Shown in pieces: positions 47,856-56,456 of a stretch of 64,000 nt of DNA. The position numbers and the translations under genes are program-made. The DNA is from an uncultured Actinomycetes bacterium (GTDB lineage Bacteria; Actinomycetota; Acidimicrobiia; Acidimicrobiales; RAAP-2): the NCBI GenBank assembly GCA_903893745.1, contig CAITNF010000009.1:1-64000 (forward strand), given 5' to 3'. The number at the start of each line of letters is the position of its first letter. Position 1 is the stretch's first letter. Under the pieces are notes generated by a model. The model worked only from the letters and a program-made list of their open reading frames with translations, had not been told where the DNA came from and did not search any database.

Positions 47856-48921
47856 TCTCAGCCAACTGGCGAGCTCGCTTCTCCGCCATCAGGGCGTCGA
47901 TGTAAGTATCGAGTTCGCCGTTGAGTACTGCGTCGAGCGCGTAGGTCGTCAAGTTAATGCGGTGGTCAGTGACGCGATTCTCTTTGTAGTTGTAGGTACG
48001 AATCTTTTCGCTGCGCCCCCCACTGCCGAGCTGCGATCGCTTTAAATCACCCAGTTCACTGGCCTGGGCGTCCTGGGCGGCCTTTAAGAGTCGCGCCCGC
48101 AACACGATTAGAGCCTTGGCTCGATTCTGGATCTGACTTTTCTCATCCTGCATCGACACGACAATTCCCGTTGGTAAGTGCGTAATTCGCACTGCTGAGT
48201 CGGTCGTGTTCACACTCTGGCCGCCCGGACCCGACGATCGATAGACGTCAACTTTTAGGTCGTTGGGGTCCAGGGCCACGTCAACCTCTTCGGCCTCGGG
48301 TAGTACCGACACCGTGGCCGACGACGTGTGCACCCGGCCCTTGGCTTCGGTAACGGGCACGCGTTGAACGCGGTGCACACCGGCCTCCATCTCGAGACGA
48401 GTCCAGGCGTCATCACCCTTGATCAGATAGATCGCTTCATCGAGGCCGCCCTGATCAGACGCACGCTCTTCGACGACTTCAACCTTCCAACCGCGCAGTA
48501 CGGCGTAGCGCCGATACATCTGCGCCAGCACTGCGGCGAAGAGGTTCGCTTCTTCGCCCCCCTCGGCTCCGCGGATTTCTAAGATAACGCTGCGACCGAC
48601 GTTGGGATCACGTGGGAGCAGCAGGGTTTCGAGTTCGGCTTCGACGGATTGAATTCTCGCCTCGGCGCCGTTCATCTCTTCGCGCCACTGCTCGCGGTCA
48701 TCGCCCTCGGCGTCGTTAAACATTTCGCGCGCCGTGGCGAAGTCGTCGCGAGCGGCCTGCAGCGCGAGCCAAGCCACGTTGATTTCGGCCAAATCCTTGT
48801 GGCGACGTGACAGGTCGCGAAGTCGAGTTAAGTCACTGGCGACGTCGGGTTCGCCGAGGGATGCTTCAACAACCCGAAGCTCGTCTTGCAGTACGGCCAG
48901 GGTCTCGTCGAGGGAGCGCAC
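47842..48921 (-). CDS. prfA: Peptide chain release factor 1
   Basis: Terminates translation at UAA/UAG. 359 residues. The GGQ motif lies in SSGPGGQSVNTTDSAVRI near 232, and the stop-codon-reading tripeptide is PVT (RVQRVPVTEAKGRVHTSS) near 188, PAT in E. coli. The GTG start follows the rpmE gene by 24 bp. Confidence 0.97.
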   Translation of the reverse strand: MRSLDETLAVLQDELRVVEASLGEPDVASDLTRLRDLSRRHKDLAEINVAWLALQAARDDFATAREMFNDAEGDDREQWREEMNGAEARIQSVEAELETLLLPRDPNVGRSVILEIRGAEGGEEANLFAAVLAQMYRRYAVLRGWKVEVVEERASDQGGLDEAIYLIKGDDAWTRLEMEAGVHRVQRVPVTEAKGRVHTSSATVSVLPEAEEVDVALDPNDLKVDVYRSSGPGGQSVNTTDSAVRITHLPTGIVVSMQDEKSQIQNRAKALIVLRARLLKAAQDAQASELGDLKRSQLGSGGRSEKIRTYNYKENRVTDHRINLTTYALDAVLNGELDTYIDALMAEKRARQLAESDGR

Positions 48922-48945
48922 GAAAGGTGGTGGGCGCCCGGTGGC

Positions 48946-49173
48946 TTACGCCTTGGGGGCGCGCGCCTTGGACGTCTTCTGTGCGTAGCGTCGCTGGAAG
49001 CGCTCCACGCGACCACCGGTGTCAACCAGCTTCTGCTTACCCGTGAAGAAGGGGTGGCACTCGTTGCAGAGTTCAATCGTCATCACGGCCTTCGTCGACT
49101 GGGTCGAGAAGGTGTTGCCACACGAGCAGGTCACGGTTGCTTCGCCGTACTGAGGGTGAATGTCTGGCTTCAT
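48946..49173 (-). CDS. rpmE: 50S ribosomal protein L31, zinc-binding form
   Basis: 75 residues with the full zinc set: Cys16, Cys18 (TCSCGN) and Cys36, Cys39 (LCNECH), the C+ form. The typical [22 protein letters not shown] follows, and a basic C-terminal tail. A ribosome-binding site AAGGAGCAC precedes the ATG. Confidence 0.98.
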   Translation of the reverse strand: MKPDIHPQYGEATVTCSCGNTFSTQSTKAVMTIELCNECHPFFTGKQKLVDTGGRVERFQRRYAQKTSKARAPKA

Positions 49174-49234
49174 GAGTGCTCCTTATTGCGAAGTAACAGT
49201 TTACAGATAAAACGGTCGGTCGGTTTCGGCCGGC

Positions 49235-50908
49235 TTAACTCGTTGGATTCGGGCCCTTGGCAATTTCGGCCAGGAACTCGTCATTTGAGCGGGTCGACTT
49301 GAGTTTGTCAATGAGCAGTTCAAGTCCCGCGGCCTCGCGGCCCTCCGAGGCCAACCCGTTTAAGACTCGGCGTAGCTTCCAGACCTGGGGCAAGACGTCG
49401 CGGTTGAACAGCAACTCTTCGTGACGAGTCGATGACCCGTTGACGTCAATGGCCGGATAGAGGCGACGCTCGGCGAGGCGACGGTCGAGTTTGAGTTCCA
49501 TGTTGCCAGTCCCCTTGAACTCTTCAAAGATCACTTCGTCCATCTTCGAACCCGTCTCGACCAGGGCCGTGGCCAGAATAGTTAACGATCCACCCTCTTC
49601 GATATTGCGAGCCGCACCGAAGAATTTCTTGGGTGGATATAGCGCACCCGAGTCAACACCACCCGACATAATTCGACCCGTAGCGGGAGCGGCCAGGTTG
49701 TAGGCGCGAGCGAGACGAGTGATGCCGTCCAAGATGATGACGACGTCACGACCTTGCTCGACCAAACGCTTAGCGCGCTCAATGCAGAGTTCGGCAATAT
49801 GCGTGTGCTCTTCGGCTGGTCGGTCGAAGGTCGACGCAATGACTTCACCGTTGACGCTTCGTCGCATGTCGGTGACTTCTTCGGGGCGCTCATCAACCAG
49901 CAGCACCATGAGGTGCACTTCTTCGTTGTTGGCTTCAATCGACTGAGCAATCTGCTTCATGATTGTCGTCTTACCGGCCTTGGGCGGCGACACGATGAGT
50001 CCGCGCTGTCCCTTACCAATTGGTGCAAGCAGGTCAACGATGCGCGGCGTCAGGTCGGTCTTACCGGCGTTGGTCTCGAGTTTGAGTTTCTCGTCGGGAA
50101 AGAGTGGCGTGAGGTCTTCGAATCGTGGTCGCAGGCGCGCGACCTCGGGATCAAGTCCGGCCACGCTGTCGACGCGAAGTAGCGCGGGATACTTCTCATT
50201 GGACTGAGCGGGTCGGTAGCCACCCACGAGGGTGTCACCCTTTCGAAGATGGTAACGACGGACCTGATTAATCGACACGTAGACGTCGCCCGACGAAGGA
50301 TGGAAGCCCTTGACTCGCAAGAAACCGTATCCGTCGTCACGTAAGTCAAGGAGTCCTTGTACTTCAACGAGCTCACCGGCGTAGGGCTGGTCGGCGTTCG
50401 GCTGAGCCTCGCCCCCAAAGCGCTCACGACCGTTGCGATTGTTGCGACGGTTGCGACCCTTGCGTCCATTTTGGTCGTTACCAAAATCACGAGGCTGACG
50501 TTCGGGGCGCTGCTGATTCTGGCGACCGCCACCTTGTGATTGACGTTCGCTGGGCGGGACCGACTCAGTCGTGATTGATCCTCCGGTCGATTCGCTCACC
50601 GTAGTGGTCGTCGGCTTTGGGCTCGAGGCGTCGGCCTCAAATTCGCCCAGCAACGCCTCAAAGTCGTCGTCGGGGGTCGCTACCGTGCGCCGAGAGCGCA
50701 CGGCCCTCGTCGCGTTGGGTGAAGTGCTCGGCGCAGCCGCGGACTTAGCAGCGGGCTTGGCTGCGGCCTGTCCCGCGATGGCGTCGATAATCGCTGACTT
50801 CGTGGCGCGCGCATTGACGTCCACTCCCGTGGCGTTGGCAATCTGGAGAAGGTCCTCTCGAGTCTTGGACTCGAGATTGGTTCGATCGCGCAAAGGCTCT
50901 GCAGCCAT
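49235..50908 (-). CDS. rho: Transcription termination factor Rho with extended N-terminal domain
   Basis: RNA-dependent hexameric helicase. 557 residues from ATG 50908 (AGGAA site upstream; the frame to 51055 is not Rho-like). The SAP-like helix-extension ([15 protein letters not shown]) is followed by a low-complexity insert of about 120 residues rich in Arg, Asn, Gln and Gly, as in actinobacterial Rho. Next come the RNA-binding OB fold ([21 protein letters not shown]), the P-loop SPPKAGKTT, Walker B and the Q/R-loops. A 150-bp leader separates it from thrC. Confidence 0.97.
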   Translation of the reverse strand: MAAEPLRDRTNLESKTREDLLQIANATGVDVNARATKSAIIDAIAGQAAAKPAAKSAAAPSTSPNATRAVRSRRTVATPDDDFEALLGEFEADASSPKPTTTTVSESTGGSITTESVPPSERQSQGGGRQNQQRPERQPRDFGNDQNGRKGRNRRNNRNGRERFGGEAQPNADQPYAGELVEVQGLLDLRDDGYGFLRVKGFHPSSGDVYVSINQVRRYHLRKGDTLVGGYRPAQSNEKYPALLRVDSVAGLDPEVARLRPRFEDLTPLFPDEKLKLETNAGKTDLTPRIVDLLAPIGKGQRGLIVSPPKAGKTTIMKQIAQSIEANNEEVHLMVLLVDERPEEVTDMRRSVNGEVIASTFDRPAEEHTHIAELCIERAKRLVEQGRDVVIILDGITRLARAYNLAAPATGRIMSGGVDSGALYPPKKFFGAARNIEEGGSLTILATALVETGSKMDEVIFEEFKGTGNMELKLDRRLAERRLYPAIDVNGSSTRHEELLFNRDVLPQVWKLRRVLNGLASEGREAAGLELLIDKLKSTRSNDEFLAEIAKGPNPTS

Positions 50909-51058
50909 AGTGGTTCCTTTCTCGCCGTCCGCGAAGGTTCCACGTAACGGAGAAGAAAAACAAAGGGTGTCGTAGAAGGAAGATTTCCGCACGTCGGCGA
51001 GAGGCCGGTCGCGTACGACAAATGTCAGTGTAGCCGCTAAGTCGGCCCAAGCCAACCC

Positions 51059-52096
51059 CTAGATCAACTGTTCCAGCAGGGCCTTGATCGTGGCGTCAAC
51101 GACTACCGGCCTGGCACTCGTTGATACGGCCGTGTCGGGATCTTTCAGCCCATTACCAGTCAGCACACAGACCACCGTGGAGCCCTGAGGAACCCCGAAC
51201 TTCAAGAGCCCCGCAACCGAAGCCGCCGAAGCCGGCTCGCAGAACACCGACTCGTGCCGCGCGACGTAGCGGTAGGCGTCGACAATTTCCTCATCAGTGA
51301 CGGCACGAATATCGCCCAGCGACTCGTGGATTACTTCGAGGGCCGGAATCCAGCTCGCGGGATTACCAATCCGAATAGCCGTCGCGATGGTCTCGGGGTT
51401 CTCTACCGGGTGACCAAGCACGATGGGGGCCGCTCCCGCGGCCTGGAAGCCCCACATCTTGGGCAACGTACTCGCTCGACCAGCAAAGTGATACTGGGTA
51501 AAACCACGCCAGTAGGCCGTGATGTTGCCCGCGTTACCAACGGGGATCGAGAGGATGTCGGGCGCTTTGCCCAAGACGTCAACAATCTCGAAGGCCCCAG
51601 TCTTTTGTCCCTCGATGCGATCGGGATTGATTGAGTTCACAATTGTGATCGCCATGTGTTGCGTTAACTCGCGCGCGAGATTTAACGCCTGGTCAAAGTT
51701 GCCGCGAATCTGTAGGACCTGAGCGCCGTACACAATGGCTTGGGCCAACTTACCCAGGGCAATTTTTCCCTCCGGCACCAACACCACGCAGGCCATCCCC
51801 GCCTTCGCCGCGTAGGCCGCGGCGGCCGCCGACGTGTTACCCGTCGAACCGCAGACCACGGTCTGGGCCCCATTGGCTTTGGCCTTGGTAATTGCCATGG
51901 TCATGCCGCGATCTTTAAACGAACCAGAGGGGTTCAGTCCTTCGATCTTCAGCCAGATATCCGCTTCGAGCCGCTCCGAAAGCCGGTCCGCGCGCAGTAG
52001 TGGGGTATTTCCCTCTTGCAGGGTGACAACTTCTTTGACGCCCTCCAAGTCAAACCATTCGTGGTACTCCTTGATGAGACCCTGCCAGCCCGTCAT
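51059..52096 (-). CDS. thrC: Threonine synthase
   Basis: PLP enzyme making threonine from O-phosphohomoserine. 345 residues. PLP Lys61 is in [10 protein letters not shown], the phosphate-binding glycine loop is in [13 protein letters not shown] near 190, and the [15 protein letters not shown] segment near 82. Short class-II-like form usual in actinobacteria. Start overlaps the hom stop (ATGA). Confidence 0.97.
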   Translation of the reverse strand: MTGWQGLIKEYHEWFDLEGVKEVVTLQEGNTPLLRADRLSERLEADIWLKIEGLNPSGSFKDRGMTMAITKAKANGAQTVVCGSTGNTSAAAAAYAAKAGMACVVLVPEGKIALGKLAQAIVYGAQVLQIRGNFDQALNLARELTQHMAITIVNSINPDRIEGQKTGAFEIVDVLGKAPDILSIPVGNAGNITAYWRGFTQYHFAGRASTLPKMWGFQAAGAAPIVLGHPVENPETIATAIRIGNPASWIPALEVIHESLGDIRAVTDEEIVDAYRYVARHESVFCEPASAASVAGLLKFGVPQGSTVVCVLTGNGLKDPDTAVSTSARPVVVDATIKALLEQLI

Positions 52097-53394
52097 GATG
52101 CCCCGCGATCAAGAACTCGAATACACGCACCGATCAAATCAACGGCGTCCAACGCGGACAGCTCGTCAATCGTGGCTCGCACGTCTTTGGCAAGTGCGGA
52201 GTGCGTGAGGAATGAAAGTCGAGCCTCATCGCCAACTCCGGACTGCTCCATCGACTGAATCGAAACCCGATGCGCGCCAAAGACGCTCGCGACGCTCGCG
52301 AGCACGCCGGGCTCATCAAGGACGTCAATGCTGATGTAGAAGGCACTCGCCAACTCCCCCGCTTCAACCATGTCCAACGTGCCGTCCACGCTGAAGGGAA
52401 CGTCGTGACGACCACTGACACGATTACGCGCAGCGTCGAGCACGTCGCCGAGCACCGCAGTCGCGGTTGGCTGACCACCAGCTCCCTGACCCAGCCACAT
52501 CAAGGGTCCACTCTTGGTACCTTCGACAAAGACTGCGTTCATGGCCCCGTGGACCGACGCGAGCGGATGATCAACCGGAATCATCGCGGGGTGAACGCGT
52601 CGTGACAGACCGTGCTCGCCTACTCGCTCAGCTACGCCAAGCAGCTTGATGACGTACCCGGCCCGACGAGCGAACTCGACGTCAACCGCGCGAATTCCAG
52701 TAATGCCCTCGCGAAAGATTTCGTCTCCCGTGAGCTCTGTGCCAAAGGCCAGTGACGAGAGGATGAGTACTTTGGCCGCGGCGTCAAAAGCCTTCACGTC
52801 AGCGCTGGGGTCGGCCTCGGCGTAACCGAGCGCCTGAGCTTCGGCGAGTACCTCGTGATAGTCACTACCCTCACTGGTCATCTTCGAAAGTATGAAGTTC
52901 GTCGTACCGTTCACGATGCCCAGTACGCGTTCGATTCGCTCACCCGCGAGTGACGTGCGCAGCGCACGAAGAATGGGGATGCCACCACCCACTGCCGCTT
53001 CGTAGAAGAGATCCACGCCGTGTTCGTGGGCCAACTGAGCCAGCGCCGTGCCACACTGCGCCATGAGGGCCTTGTTGGCGGTGACCACGGAGACGCCGTT
53101 GCCCAGCGCTGTCTCAATGTACGAACGCGCCGGCTCAACGCCACCCGCCAGTTCAACCAGAATGTCCAAATCCGGACGAGCCGCCAAAGCTGCCGCGTCG
53201 TCGGTGATGAGTGCTGAGTTGATGCCGTCTCGGCGTTTGAGGGTATCGCGCACCGCAATGGCGACCACTTCAATGGGGGCCGTGGCCGCGTCAACCAGGG
53301 CCACGTGGCGGCTCGTGTCGGTTAAGAGCTCCACCAGAGCGCTTCCCACGAAACCCGCGCCAATGACCCCTACCCGAATCACCCGGTCGCTCAT
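52093..53394 (-). CDS. hom: Homoserine dehydrogenase
   Basis: Reduces aspartate semialdehyde to homoserine. 433 residues: Rossmann motif [14 protein letters not shown] (9-22), catalytic region with [11 protein letters not shown] near 165 and a C-terminal ACT domain (about 350-433) that usually mediates threonine feedback. A TAGCCT box 6 nt before the ATG suggests hom can be transcribed independently of lysA, as a leaderless mRNA. Confidence 0.97.
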   Translation of the reverse strand: MSDRVIRVGVIGAGFVGSALVELLTDTSRHVALVDAATAPIEVVAIAVRDTLKRRDGINSALITDDAAALAARPDLDILVELAGGVEPARSYIETALGNGVSVVTANKALMAQCGTALAQLAHEHGVDLFYEAAVGGGIPILRALRTSLAGERIERVLGIVNGTTNFILSKMTSEGSDYHEVLAEAQALGYAEADPSADVKAFDAAAKVLILSSLAFGTELTGDEIFREGITGIRAVDVEFARRAGYVIKLLGVAERVGEHGLSRRVHPAMIPVDHPLASVHGAMNAVFVEGTKSGPLMWLGQGAGGQPTATAVLGDVLDAARNRVSGRHDVPFSVDGTLDMVEAGELASAFYISIDVLDEPGVLASVASVFGAHRVSIQSMEQSGVGDEARLSFLTHSALAKDVRATIDELSALDAVDLIGACIRVLDRGAS

Positions 53395-53400
53395 GACTCA

Positions 53401-53406
53401 AGGCTA
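53401..53406 (-). promoter_or_regulatory. -10 box, probable leaderless promoter of hom
   Basis: TAGCCT on the minus strand, 6 nt, then ATG 53394, in the 32-bp lysA-hom gap. Confidence 0.5.
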
Positions 53407-53426
53407 ATCAAAACCACCGGCCCTGC

Positions 53427-54698
53427 TCACACTTCTAGCCGGGCTAAGTCGTCGAAGGTCTCTCGACGCAGCACCTCACGGGCGACCCCATCAGCGACAA
53501 AGACCACCGCGGGGCGCGGGGCGCGGTTGTAGTTCGACGCCATTGAGTAGCCGTAGGCCCCCGTCACTGGCGTCGCAATAATGCTGTCCACTCCAGTCGC
53601 TTCGGGCAACCAAGCCTCATCAATCAAGACATCGCCACTTTCGCAGTGTTTACCGACCAATCGAACGGCCTGTGGACGCGACGACCTTGGATGCGCGACG
53701 TCAAATGCTTCGTAACCTGACCCGTAGAGAACCGGTCGTGGATTGTCACTCATCCCGCCGTCGACGGCCAGGTAGGTACGCTGCTCCAGCAGCTTCTTGG
53801 TTCCCACGCGGTACAGCGTGACGCCCGCCTGAGCCACGATCGCGCGACCCGGCTCGGCGAGTAGTCGCATCGACTCTTTGATTCGCGCTTCGCTCGCCGC
53901 CGCACGGATTGCGCGACCCCACTCGGTGATCGAGGGTGCCGATTCGCCCTCCACGTACGCAACCCCCAACCCACCACCGATGCAGAGTTCATCAAAGTCG
54001 TCATTGCGGGTGAACTCGGCGAGGATTCGCAACGTCTCAACGAAACCATCGAACTCCATGATCTGTGAACCAATGTGCGCGTGCAGTCCGTGCAGCGTGA
54101 CGCCGGGCATCTCGCCCAGCGCCTGAATAGCACTGCGGGCTGCCCCCGAGGCAACGGAGAAACCAAACTTGCTGTCTTCTTGACCGGTACGCACGAATTC
54201 GTGCGTGTGCGCTTCAACGCCGGGCGTCACTCGAATCAAACAGTTCAGTGGTGATGACGACGACACCAGTCCCCGAAGTCGGTCAATCTCGTCGAAGTTA
54301 TCAATGATCACGCGGTGCGCACCCACCTCGAGGGCCCGCTGCAATTCTTCGAGCGACTTGTTGTTCCCGTGCATAATTATTCGATTACCGGGTACCCCCG
54401 AGCGCAGCACCAGATCCAACTCACCGCCAGTCGCCACGTCAATACAGAGACCCTCTTCGAACGCAATTCGCGCCATTGCCCCGCAGAGAAACGATTTTGA
54501 GGCAAAGGCCACGCCGTCATCAAAAATTCCGACGGCTTCGCGACAGCGCGAGCGAATCGTCGCTTCGTCGTAGACAAAGAGCGGCGTTCCGTACTGCAAC
54601 GCCAAAGCGCGCAGTGACACGCCACCGACGGTGACGTCGTCGTCACTCAACATCGTGGTGTCGGGCAAGAGAGAAGGAAGAATTGGCCCACTACGCAT
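53427..54698 (-). CDS. lysA: Diaminopimelate decarboxylase
   Basis: Last step of lysine synthesis. 423 residues. PLP Lys68 is in VAFASKSFLCGA; HAHIGSQIMEF near 195, CIGGGLGVAYVEGE near 240 and the active-site CESGDVLIDEAWLP near 350 (Cys-Glu pair) are all present. ATG 54698 follows a TAGTGT box by 6 nt. Divergent from tRNA-Arg. Confidence 0.97.
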   Translation of the reverse strand: MRSGPILPSLLPDTTMLSDDDVTVGGVSLRALALQYGTPLFVYDEATIRSRCREAVGIFDDGVAFASKSFLCGAMARIAFEEGLCIDVATGGELDLVLRSGVPGNRIIMHGNNKSLEELQRALEVGAHRVIIDNFDEIDRLRGLVSSSSPLNCLIRVTPGVEAHTHEFVRTGQEDSKFGFSVASGAARSAIQALGEMPGVTLHGLHAHIGSQIMEFDGFVETLRILAEFTRNDDFDELCIGGGLGVAYVEGESAPSITEWGRAIRAAASEARIKESMRLLAEPGRAIVAQAGVTLYRVGTKKLLEQRTYLAVDGGMSDNPRPVLYGSGYEAFDVAHPRSSRPQAVRLVGKHCESGDVLIDEAWLPEATGVDSIIATPVTGAYGYSMASNYNRAPRPAVVFVADGVAREVLRRETFDDLARLEV

Positions 54699-54704
54699 AC
54701 GAAA

Positions 54705-54710
54705 ACACTA
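54705..54710 (-). promoter_or_regulatory. -10 box, probable leaderless promoter of lysA
   Basis: TAGTGT on the minus strand, 6 nt, then ATG 54698; no ribosome-binding site. Confidence 0.5.
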
Positions 54711-54755
54711 GAGGTTCTTCATCGGGCCACGAGACGATGTCACGACAACACCCAG

Positions 54756-54761
54756 TAGGAT
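54756..54761 (+). promoter_or_regulatory. -10 box of tRNA-Arg
   Basis: TAGGAT, 9 nt before the first base of the mature tRNA, in the gap divergent from lysA. Confidence 0.4.
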
Positions 54762-54770
54762 TACTTAGGC

Positions 54771-54845
54771 GCCCTCGTAGCTCAGGGGATAGAGCATTGG
54801 CCTCCGAAGCCATGTGCGCAGGTTCGATTCCTGCCGGGGGCACCA
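54771..54845 (+). tRNA. tRNA-Arg(CCG), CCA encoded
   Basis: Cloverleaf: acceptor GCCCTCG/CGGGGGC, D arm GCTC/GAGC, anticodon loop CTCCGAA (anticodon CCG, reading CGG), T arm with GGTTCGATTCC, discriminator A, and encoded CCA at 54843-54845. The first anticodon-stem pair is a T-T mismatch. Confidence 0.95.
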
Positions 54846-54941
54846 GACCATCCACGAAGCGGGTGTCGTGAAACCTTCGTCGTGACGTTTGCGTGCTGGG
54901 TTGAATTCGTTTCAGTACTACTCGGTTGAGCAGACGCAAAA

Positions 54942-55763
54942 TCAGCCCGGCGAGTCCCCCGTCGCCACCGGGTAATTGCTCGCGCCACTGTACTGAGACC
55001 AAGAACCGGGATACAGCCGTCCTCGACCAAGACCCGCGAGCTCTAAGGCCAGCAAGTTATGACAGGCCGTGACGCCGGAGCCGCAGTAGGAGATTGCTTG
55101 ATCACCATCGACAACTCCCGCGTTAACAAACTTTTGGCGAATCTCGTCGGCGGGTAGGAATGTACCGGCCTTCGAGAGGTTCTCCCGGCACGGCAGGTTG
55201 TGCGCGCCAGGTATGTGCCCAGAGCGCGAATCAATCGGGTCAAAGTCTCCCCGATAGCGATCTCGATTACGGGCGTCGAGCACCACATTGTCGCGCTGAG
55301 CCGCATCGGAAATCTCCGCGAGTCGCTCCGGTGGCCACGGTTGCGCAGCAAAGGTGCCCGACGGCCGTGTGATTATTCCGGCCTCGAGTGGCCCCTGGTA
55401 GGCCGCCAGGCCACCATCCAGCAGCGCGGCGTGATGGCCCGTGACTCGCAGCATCCAAACGAGACGCGCAGCAATTACCCCGCCGGCGTCATCGTAGGCA
55501 ATGACGGTGTCGTCATTGGAAATACCGCACGCTGCCATGTCAGCAGCGAACTTCTCGGGTGAGGGCAATGGGTGGCGGCCATTCGATGGGCTCGGCTCAT
55601 CGGATAGCCAACGGTCGAGATCAATGAAAATACTCCCGGGGATGTGAGCTAGTTCGTAGGCGTCGCTACCGGAACGACCGTCCAGGTACCAGCGAACATC
55701 CGCGAGGACTACTTCGGTGTCGTGTTGGCTCAGCCACGAAACGTCAACTACGGGTCTGATCAC
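54942..55763 (-). CDS. Thiosulfate/3-mercaptopyruvate sulfurtransferase (tandem rhodanese)
   Basis: Moves sulfane sulfur from thiosulfate or mercaptopyruvate to an acceptor. 273 residues from GTG 55763 (GGAG upstream), two rhodanese domains; the N-terminal one is inactive, the second carries the catalytic loop YCGSGVTACHN near 232. CGSGVT is the mercaptopyruvate-type loop. Domain linkers DARNRDRYRGDFDPIDSRSG and HIPGA are typical. The longer frame to 55862 adds a Cys/Arg-rich stretch with no family similarity. Confidence 0.92.
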   Translation of the reverse strand: MIRPVVDVSWLSQHDTEVVLADVRWYLDGRSGSDAYELAHIPGSIFIDLDRWLSDEPSPSNGRHPLPSPEKFAADMAACGISNDDTVIAYDDAGGVIAARLVWMLRVTGHHAALLDGGLAAYQGPLEAGIITRPSGTFAAQPWPPERLAEISDAAQRDNVVLDARNRDRYRGDFDPIDSRSGHIPGAHNLPCRENLSKAGTFLPADEIRQKFVNAGVVDGDQAISYCGSGVTACHNLLALELAGLGRGRLYPGSWSQYSGASNYPVATGDSPG

Positions 55764-55780
55764 GTCGCTCCACTCTGAGT

Positions 55781-55800
55781 TCGCAACCCCTGGGGTGCGA
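55781..55800. promoter_or_regulatory. 20-bp imperfect palindrome upstream of the sulfurtransferase gene
   Basis: TCGCAACCCCTGGGGTGCGA, 18 bp before the GTG, with 8 of 10 positions symmetrical. It may be a repressor site; as RNA the loop would be too tight to be a good hairpin. A TTGTCG / TAATAA-like promoter lies further upstream on the minus strand. Confidence 0.3.
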
Positions 55801-55922
55801 CACCTCGTAACTTTATTACTCCGACAATTCGCATCAGGTTTCCTCGCGCGTCTGCACGTCACACCGGTTCTGCCTGGGAGAAATTGCTCGCCGCAAGAAC
55901 TCCGCGATGGTCAAGGTGCTGA

Positions 55923-56288
55923 TTACGCGTGCGATCCATGCATTGAGTGAATTACCCCGTCGTGTACGACGTACATCCAGACGGAGTGAAATGGTGTTGC
56001 AAAGGGCGGCCCCGTCGCTATTTCGTGGTCCACCACCACACTGCCCCATTCAACCCGGTCCGCGATCTCTAATTGGAACGTCATCTGCGCGAATGCGGTC
56101 TCGTAAAACGCTCGAATTGCTTTGGCACCCTGCGCCACCGTCCCATTGTCAGCGACTGGGAACATCGGAGTATCGCTTAACGCTTCGGTGAAACGAGCCG
56201 TTTCCGCAAAACTCGCTTCCACCGCCGCGAAGTCTCCCCCGAGGAGCGCGTTTACAAACCGTTGGACTACTTCCGATGGTGAGGACAT
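55923..56288 (-). CDS. SnoaL/NTF2-like small protein
   Basis: 121 residues of cone-shaped NTF2 fold: helix VVQRFVNALLGGDFAAVEASFAE, then beta strands with TARFTEAL and the ending VWMYVVHDGVIHSMHGS. Such proteins are isomerases, hydrolases or binding proteins; active-site residues are not diagnostic here. The ATG follows GGAGAAAGTAC. Confidence 0.75.
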   Translation of the reverse strand: MSSPSEVVQRFVNALLGGDFAAVEASFAETARFTEALSDTPMFPVADNGTVAQGAKAIRAFYETAFAQMTFQLEIADRVEWGSVVVDHEIATGPPFATPFHSVWMYVVHDGVIHSMHGSHA

Positions 56289-56386
56289 GTACTTTCTCCA
56301 TTCGCCAGTTCAGGCAACGACAATTCCACCGCGGACGGCACAACGTCTGATCAAGTTACCCCTGTTGACTCACCCTAGAACCATTA

Positions 56387-56427
56387 CGAAGTAGGAGCCG
56401 ACTCGCAGCGAGTCGGCTCCTACTTCG
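56387..56427 (-). terminator. Perfect 19-bp inverted repeat terminator
   Basis: CGAAGTAGGAGCCGACTCG (56387-56405) and its exact complement (56409-56427) are separated by CAG. It lies 30 bp past the stop codon of the minus-strand repeat-protein gene. Being symmetrical it could act both ways; T-runs are weak on either side. Confidence 0.7.
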
Positions 56428-56456
56428 ATGGTTATTGGCTTTAGTTGGTGGCGGTA

